Shown here: positions 57,265 through 64,000 of the stretch, one piece after another | How positions within the stretch are numbered: position 1 is the first letter of the stretch | How the letters are laid out: each line of letters starts with the position of its first letter | Origin: Bryum argenteum | Lineage: Eukaryota > Streptophyta > Bryopsida > Bryales > Bryaceae | NCBI GenBank assembly: GCA_037043015.1 | Contig: CM073321.1 | Location: 1,431,001-1,495,000, forward strand | Direction: 5' to 3' | DNA: 64,000 nt | Position numbers and translations under genes: made by a program | The notes under the pieces: model-generated | Told to the model about the DNA's origin: nothing | Databases searched by the model: none | What the model saw: only the letters and a program-made list of their open reading frames with translations

Positions 57265-58839
57265 TGGGCAAGAAGAAGACCATTGAGGGTGATGAGCCCG
57301 GGAGCTTCCAAACGGCCACGCACGAGGGGGAACAAAGACCCCGATCCTACAAGTGAGGCTCATTCTCATGACTCCAATGAGCAAGCTGCCACTAGTGAGG
57401 GCAATGAGCAAATGGAATTGTCACTTCAAGAGGAGCCCTTGGGTGAAGAGGAGCGCTCTAGGTCGAGACGCCTAGAGTCTTCCCAAGGGGTGGAAAGACA
57501 AGATCCTCAATTGGCTTTTCAAATGAGAATGCTTGAGTTCATGGACTCCGTGAATCAAGAGCTCAAGCGTGGGAAGGAAGAAAGGGATCGCCAAGAGAGG
57601 TTGATTGAACACCTCATGATGCAAGGGTCCCGACCTTCATCTTCCACCAAAAAGTTGGCTAAGGTAAACATGCCAAGCACCTTCTCGGGACTTGGTAAGG
57701 CAAGGAAGGTGAAGGAATTCCTTCTTGAGATGGATAACTACTATGATGTCCAAAAGCCGGATGAGGAGGACAAGGTTTCCATTGCGGTGACATTTCTCAA
57801 GGATCATGCTCTTCAATGGTGGACAAGCAAAAAGGAGCAAGAGCCGGAGTTGGTGGCAAACTTGACTTGGGGTGGCTTCAAAGACTTGTTGAGTGAACGC
57901 TTCACACCGTAGTATCGGGAGTTGAGGGAAGGCATGAACTTGGTGCAAATGAGGCACACCGGGTCTCTCAAGGCCTATGTGCGTGACTTCAATGCCCAAA
58001 TGAATGCCACACCCAAGATGGATGAGTTCTCTAAGAAGTGCATCTTTTTGGGTGGGCTTCAAAAGTGGGTGGTGGATGCCTTGTTCAAGTTCCCAAAACT
58101 TCCCGAGGATGTGGCGGGCATCATCAAGATTGTTGAAAGGATTGAGGCTGATGGACCCGAGAGGAAGTCAAGTGGCCCCTCTCAACAAAGTGGATCAAAT
58201 AGGAATGCGGCTCGAGGCAAAGAGCGCAAGAAGTTTGGCTTTGGCAACAAACACAAGGGACAAGTGGATGGTGGAGCCTCTAACAAAAGGGAACACCAAG
58301 GGGGAAAGCCATCCAAAGGGGGAGATAAAGGTGATGACACCAAGGCCAAGAGGTGCCATGGTTGTGGCAAGATTGGCCACTTCATTGCGGAGTGCCCCGA
58401 CAAGAAGGTGAGTACCATTGCAAGTCTTGCTTGTGTTGAAGACCGCATACTAGAAGGAGGTTTTGTAGCCAAGGCAAGTAGCCTCAAGCCAAGGCCGGGC
58501 CTCTTGTTTCTTGAGGCCCAAGTGAAGGACAAAGATGTCTCATGTTTGATTGATACAGGGGCAACACACTCCTTCATGAGTCCCAAACTAGCAAGGGAGT
58601 TGGGCTTGCCACTGCAAAAGGCAAGCAAGCCCATCAATGTGCGTTTTGCAAAGGGCGAACCGCACAAGACGGAGGAAGTGGCGTTGCAAGTGACCTTGAA
58701 GTGTGGGACATTGGAGTTTGTTGAGAATTTCACATTATGTGAGATGGATGAGGTAGACCTCATCTTAGGGGATACCTTCTTTGAGGCGCACACAGTGGAT
58801 GTGAGGCGCAAGCCAAAGACGGTTAGTGGTGCGCCGTGA
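57265..58839 (+). pseudogene. gag and protease of element C
   Basis: The open stretch begins within the leader; a start at or after 57265 is likely, because the ATG at 57205 lies inside the LTR. The capsid region has MPSTFSGLGKARKVKEFLLE and LQWWTSKKEQE. A TAG at 57910-57912 interrupts the same frame, which then continues: YRELREGMNLVQMRHTGSLK, VVDALFKFPKLPEDVAGI. The CCHC knuckle is CHGCGKIGHFIAEC (58354-58395) and the protease is CLIDTGATHSF (~58540). The frame is lost near 58825. Confidence 0.88.
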
Positions 58840-61800
58840 TGGCAAGGAGTTAGTGTTGAAGTTAACTCGTGGCCCTTCAATAGCGGGGCAAATTAAACTT
58901 GGTCTCTTTAGACCAAATGTTGGAACATCAATTTGTGGTGATGGCTCGTGAAGAGCAACTTGGGCATGAGGGAAGGGGGTGCAACAACCACTTCCCAAAG
59001 AAATTCAAGAGGTGTTGGCCAAGTACAAGGATGTGCTTACCAATGAGTTACCCAAAGAGCTACCCCAAGAAGAGAAGTGGATCACAAGATCGAGGTGCTA
59101 CCTGGAGCTGAGCCACCTTCTAAGGCACCTTATCGGTTAAACCAAAAAGAGTTGATGGAGCTAAAGAAGCAACTAAACGACTTGTTGGAAAGGGGTTATG
59201 TGAGACCAAGCAAGTCACCATATGGTGCACCGGTCCTCTTTGTGGACAAGAAGGATGGCAAGCTTAGGATGTGCATTGATTATAGGGCCTTGAATAAGGT
59301 GACCATCAAGAACAACTACCCTTTGCCTCGAATTGATGATCTCTTTGATAGATTGGCGGGAGCTAAGTACTTTAGTCGCATAGACTTGAAGTCGGGTTAC
59401 TACCAAATCCGCATTGCGGATGCGGATGTGGAAAAGACCGCGTGCCGCACAAGGTATGGGTCTTATGAGTTCCTTGTGATGCCCTTTGGGTTGTGCAATG
59501 CACCCTCAACATTCACAACCCTTATGAACACCATCTTTCGAGAGGAAATGGATGACTTTGTGATTGTCTACATCGATGACATCTTGGTGTTTTCCAAGAC
59601 GGCCGAGGAACATGCAAGGCACCTTGAGGCAGTACTCATGAAGCTTAGAGACAACAAGCTTTATGCTAATGGGGAAAAGAGTGAGTTTGCACAACTTGAG
59701 ATGGAGTTCTTGGGCCATGTGGTTACCGGAGATGGAATCAAGCCGGACATGAAGAAGGTGAAGGCAATTCAAGAGTGGAAGCGGCCTTCTACACAAAAAG
59801 GGACTTAGGTCATTCCTTGGCCTAGCAAACTACTATCGCCGCTTCATACGCAACTTCTCTAAGATTGCCAAGCCTTTGTCGACTTGTTGAAAAAGGGGTG
59901 AACCAAGTATGGGATGAATTTTGCTACCAAGCCTTTGAGGAACTCAAGAACAAGTTGTCATCTCCACCAATGTTGAAGTTCCCCGAGTTTGATAAGCCCT
60001 TTGAGGTCCACACAGATGCAAGTGACTTTGCCATTGGAGGCGTTTTGATGCAAGATGGTAGGCCAATTGCCTATGAGAGCAAGAAGTTGGATGGGTGTCA
60101 AAGGAGATGGCCAACTCACGAGAAGGAGCTCTTTGCGGTGGTGCATTGTTTGAAGACATGGCAACATTACTTGGGGTTGCACAAGACTAAGGTCTACACC
60201 GATAATGTGTCTTTGAAGTATTCTGAGACACAAGCACAAATGAGTGCCAAACAATTGAGGTGGCATGATACTTTGGCGCTCATGAATGTGGACTTGATCC
60301 ACAAACCGGGCCGTGACAATGTGGTGCCGGATGCGCTAAGTAGAAAGGAAGAGTTTCATGCCATGAGCACCACCCAAGTTTTGCGGCTCATGTATAAGGG
60401 TGAAGGCAATTGGGAACGGCGGATAAGAGAGGGGTACATGAAGGACCCCGAGACACAACAAATGCTTGGTGATCTTAGGAAGGGCAAGAAGCTCAAGGAG
60501 ATCAAGTTGGTGAATGGATTGCTCAAGTATAAGCAAAGTAGGGTGTATGTTCCTCAAGGCAAGCTTAGATTGTTGGTTTTGAAGGAGGAACATGATAGTC
60601 CCATAGCCGGCCATAGGGGAGAAAAGGCTACCATTGCAACGGTGTCAAGGAGGTACTATTGGCCGGGGATGAAAGATGACATAACCCACTTTGTGAAGAC
60701 TTGTGTGAAGTGCCAACTTAACCGGCTTCATATCAAAAGCAAGCGGGCTTGTTGCAACCATTGCCAATTCCGCCGGGTCCTTGGCATAGTGTGTCTATGG
60801 ACTTCATCACAAGCCTTCCCGAGTCGCAAGGGTATGATGCCATCTTAGTGATGGTGGATCGGTTTAGCAAGTTGGCTCATATGGTGCCAACTAGAGGAAC
60901 TGCAACTGCGCTTGAGACCGCCAAGATCTTTCTCGATGCATGGTGGAAGCATCACGGGTTGCCAATAGTGATTGTGTCAGATCGAGACCCAAAGTTCACA
61001 AGTGCATTTTGGAGACACTTCTTTAGGAAGGTGGGAACCAAGTTGACATTTAGCACTGGCTTTCATCCCCAAACAGATGGGCAAACTGAAAGGGTGAATG
61101 GGGTCTTGAACCAATACTTGAGGAACTTTGTGAGTGCGGACCAACGTGATTGGGTAGACTATGTGGGGTTGGCGGAGTTCAGTTACAATGCGGCCACACA
61201 CTCGGCGACTAAGGAGTCACCTTTCAAAGTGGCCTATGGAGTGGAGCCACTCCAACCTGCTGACTTAGCTCTCGAGGGGACACATTCAATACCAGAGTTC
61301 AACCAAGATGGTGAAGACTTGGCCAAGAAGCGGGAACATATGTTGGAAAAAACCAAGTTGTTGTTGGAGAAGGCAAGAAGGCGCTATGAGAAGCAAGTCA
61401 ATGCCGGAAGACGTGAAGTGGAGTATGAGGTGGGACAAAAGGTGTTGTTGAATGTGAAGAACTTCACCATGCCCGAAGGCCTCACTCCAAAGTTCATGTC
61501 CAAGTTTGCGGGTCCAATTCCCATTGTGGAACGGGTGTTCAAAGATGTGTATAAGTTGGAGCTACCACCCGAGATCAAAGTGCATCCAACATTCCATGTT
61601 TCATTGTTAAAGCCATTCAAGGAGGATATCTTGTGGCGGATCGCAAGCAAGTGATTCGGCCACCACCGTGAGTTGGTTGGACAACATTTGGAATATGAGG
61701 TAGAGGCCATCCTCAAGAGTAGGAACCTCAAAAACAAGAGCAAGGAATACCTTGTGAAGTGGCGAGGATACCACGAGAACGAAGCAACGTGGGTAGCGGC

Positions 61801-61882
61801 AAAGGACATGGTGAATGCTAAGGAGGTGGTGGAGAACTTTGAGAATAATAGGAGCTCCAACAAGAAGCAACGTAGGCATTGA
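58840..61882 (+). pseudogene. RT, RNase H, integrase and chromodomain of element C
   Basis: RT (59077-59808) has [34 protein letters not shown] and [11 protein letters not shown] (~59563). A frameshift at a GGG run near 59803 precedes [15 protein letters not shown]. RNase H has EVHTDASDFAIGG (~60006). The integrase zinc region (HDSPIAGHRGEKA...CVKC) is at ~60590-60720. A frameshift near 60745 leads to the catalytic core (MDFITSLPES, SDRDPKFTSAFW, FHPQTDGQTERVN; 60796-61100). The Tf2-type end HPTFHVSLLKPF is followed by a frameshift near 61635. The chromodomain is EYLVKWRGYHENEATWVAA (~61745-61800), with a stop at 61882. Chromodomains steer integration toward marked chromatin in known chromoviruses. 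Confidence 0.93.
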
Positions 61883-62668
61883 TGAGGACATCAACCTCCG
61901 TAGTGGGGGAGGATGACTTGTAGCTTGGGCGTAGATCCACAACACTTGTACTTGTTCTTTGGATTTGGCAATAAAGTTTGGCTTTGGTGTGTGCAAAGAG
62001 AAGAGTATGAGATGGAGTCCTAGTCTTGTACTTGTGCTAAGTTGGTGGAAGAGGGGGAATAGAGATGTGAAACCGAGTTGGGAAGGCTGAGTAATGGGGA
62101 CCAAGGCGAGGAGAAAGAGTGGATAAAACCATGAAGTCCCTTGGCCTTGGGCTTGTCCGGGCGGGGACAAGGTAATGGCGCGTGCTCATAAAAGCGCCAC
62201 TCCCACAAACTAGTGCAAGCTAGTGCATGGGAGTCATGAACCCATGCCTCGAAAGAGATAGTGGGATCCGAGTTGGGCGGAACTTGGCATTACCCCCGTG
62301 CGATCGAGTCGTGGTGTAAAAGCCATCTTGGGTTTGCAACCAAGACAACTTGGTGGAAGCATTGAGGTCCAGCCTAGTAGTCAAGGAAGAAGTGTTAGGC
62401 TAGTGGAGCCTAACTTGGAGAGCCAAGGTAAGGGCAATCCAAGAGGGTCTCAAAGTAGGTGGGTCTAGAGTAGTTTAGTTGCCTTGGAAGAAGTCCAGGG
62501 TTCTAAACGGACCACCTAGTGACGACACCTTTGAGACTTTGCCAAAGTTTGAGAGTGCATTGTGGGGGTCGCGCCCAGTGAAACACAATGTTTGCACCAA
62601 TGGGGATGGCAACCCAAGAGTTGGTGTGACCGACTACAAGTATAGTCGATGAGGGCATCGACTCCATT
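61883..62668 (+). other. Non-coding 3' region of element C
   Basis: About 790 bp lie between the pol stop and the polypurine tract, with no ORF that looks coding. Confidence 0.7.
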
Positions 62669-62681
62669 AGGTGGGGGTGAG
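62669..62681 (+). other. Polypurine tract of element C
   Basis: AGGTGGGGGTGAG directly precedes the 3' LTR. It is purine-rich with single T interruptions. Confidence 0.7.
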
Positions 62682-63975
62682 TGTCGCGCACCTCTCCTTG
62701 AGGAGTGCCCGCAACACCAAGGGCCCAAGGGGGACACCGGAGTGACGCCCGGGCCTTGGGGTGCCAAGGTGAAGGGAACCTAAGTGGGCCTAGTGTGGGA
62801 GAGGACCCCAGGCGTTGGAGACGCTTCTCACCCACGGAGACTAGGAGCCACGACGGAATGGACATGAGATTATGGAAGCTCATGTTGCCACGATTCCGGG
62901 ATGCTAAGGAGCACCTCAGTTGGAGGTGTGAGCTAAAAGTTATGGGAGTTGGAAGATTGTGGGACTAAAGTGAGTGCTGTCCAGGGACAGTGCTGGACTG
63001 GGAAGCTGGCCCGGGACTCCCGAATCTTCAGAGGGGCATAACTCCCTCAATACTTGTCGGAATGAGGCAAGTAAGGTGTCTATCGGCATCTGCTTGACGA
63101 GTAGATGTCGATAGAGTGGTCGCTCGTCGCGTTTGGATGCGGGACGAGGTAGATACGAGCCCTGGAAGGTTCGGGAAGTCTCCCGGGGCCTTCCAGCGGC
63201 TAAGGCATTGGGAGATTGGGTGGTCTTCCAAAACTAAGAAGTGTGAGGGTCCAGCCCTTCACCTAGGACCAGGGGGCTGCCGAATCCCACAGAGTATACT
63301 ATGGGGAGGGCTGGTCTCCTCCCCACTCCCATGGTGCCTTGGTGGTGACCAAGGTGGGAGTCCCGAGTGGTGTGGCTAGTGTTGGGGCCTCACCATGGGG
63401 ACTCCCAAGCCAAGGTGAGTCCCAATGGGTGGAGCTAGTGTTGGGGCTCCACCATGGGGACTCAAAGTGCAAAATGAGGCACGGTGGGTGGAGCTAGTGT
63501 TGGGGCTTCACCACGGTGGCTCATAAGGACAAGGTGAGTCCCGGTGGGGAGCTAGTGTTGGGGCTTCACCGCGGGGACTCATATAGGCAAAATGAGGACC
63601 ATGAGTGCTACCGATGTGGGGTGGTGTCTCACCGCCGGCGTTGTGATTACTTGGTGGCCTTGGGGTCACCATGGTGGTCATGGGCGGTGGTGAGGAGACA
63701 CCACCAAGTGCGGTTAGGCCGAGTGGTATGGGAGTGCCACCAAGTTGGGCCTTGGACATAAGTGGAAGTCCGCACCTAACCATTGGCTACCTACGAAGGG
63801 GTTGAGTCCCGGTTGCATGAGTAGGAGGGATTGATAACCAAGCGGTGAGCTTGGTGGTTGGTATGGAGAGCTAACTTTGTGCATGTGGGGGATGTGCAGA
63901 GCTAGCGCTCGTGACACTTGCTAGAGTTGGGAAAAAGTTGGTGTAAGCTAAGGTGAGCTAGCAAGGGTTGCGACA
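62682..63975 (+). repeat. 3' LTR of element C
   Basis: It is nearly identical to 55924-57212. Visible differences are mostly one-base length changes in G or C runs (for example CCAGGGGCTG against CCAGGGGGCTG). Confidence 0.95.
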
Positions 63976-64000
63976 TCGACGCCCCGAACGAGGCTCTGTC
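63976..64000 (+). pseudogene. Resumption of ParB-like gene 3
   Basis: After the duplicated TCGAC the sequence continues in the frame that reads ALVEDNVYDFD before the insertion, giving residues such as APNEAL. The gene runs off the window. Confidence 0.5.

Larger units (their letters stand above)
55924..63975 (+). mobile_element. Complete chromovirus (gypsy) element C
   Basis: This 8052-bp element is bounded by LTRs of 1289 and 1294 bp (TGTCGCGCACC...TTGCGACA). A perfect 5-bp duplication TCGAC lies at 55919-55923 and 63976-63980. It carries an iMet-type PBS, gag, protease, RT, RNase H, integrase and a C-terminal chromodomain. The LTRs differ mainly by one-base indels, so insertion is very recent. 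Even so, gag-pol has one nonsense codon and at least four frameshifts. It splits the last exon of ParB-like gene 3. Confidence 0.97.

Noticed and set aside
62503..63917. ORFs inside the LTRs of element C
   Set aside because: They are duplicated in both LTRs, overlap on both strands, and consist of the translated internal minisatellite.

Overview
This is eukaryotic nuclear DNA, most likely from a streptophyte (a land plant or charophyte alga) with a large repeat-rich genome. The evidence is GT-AG introns, plant-type Ty3/gypsy retrotransposons with and without an integrase chromodomain, plant-style primer-binding sites, and many nested LTR insertions with 5-bp target duplications. The species cannot be fixed from the sequence. 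No rRNA, tRNA, CRISPR array or bacterial operon was found.

Layout. 1-2850: a ~300-bp tandem array split by a solo LTR (1199-2722). 3010-7746: a terminal exon, then an intron-rich gene joining a ParB-like GNHR domain to a degenerate amino-methyltransferase-like domain. 8312-17544: complete non-chromodomain gypsy element A (minus strand). 17.9-31.1 kb: a three-level nest, in which a gene fragment related to the third ORF of A is split by a solo-LTR-like element F (18407-30186), itself split by complete gypsy element B (19577-29480, minus). 31476-34389: a minus-strand SWIM-finger transposase-like gene. 34483-35265: a cluster of GC-rich palindromes. 35600-38953: a TG...CA segment with a target duplication, carrying one 634-codon ORF with its own TATA-like and AATAAA signals. 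38959-41650: AT-rich DNA with an (AAAT)n tract and a 275-bp solo LTR. 41690-47038: a second ParB-like locus with an FCP1-like phosphatase domain; its leader intron holds a second cluster of the same palindromes. 47.0-52.8 kb: mostly non-coding, with hairpin-bearing repeats at 50.6-51.9 kb. 52821-55923: a third ParB-like plus methyltransferase-like gene, whose introns hold a different palindromic repeat. It is cut by complete chromovirus C (55924-63975, plus) and resumes at 63976.

Main points. Three independent ParB-like genes lie in 64 kb, at least two with a methyltransferase-like C-terminal half, and two of the three are associated with short palindromes confined to their locus. Gypsy elements A and B carry a long third ORF downstream of pol; relatives of it occur in the split fragment and as the lone ORF at 36 kb. 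Most coding sequences are broken by stops or frameshifts, although the LTR pairs look nearly identical.
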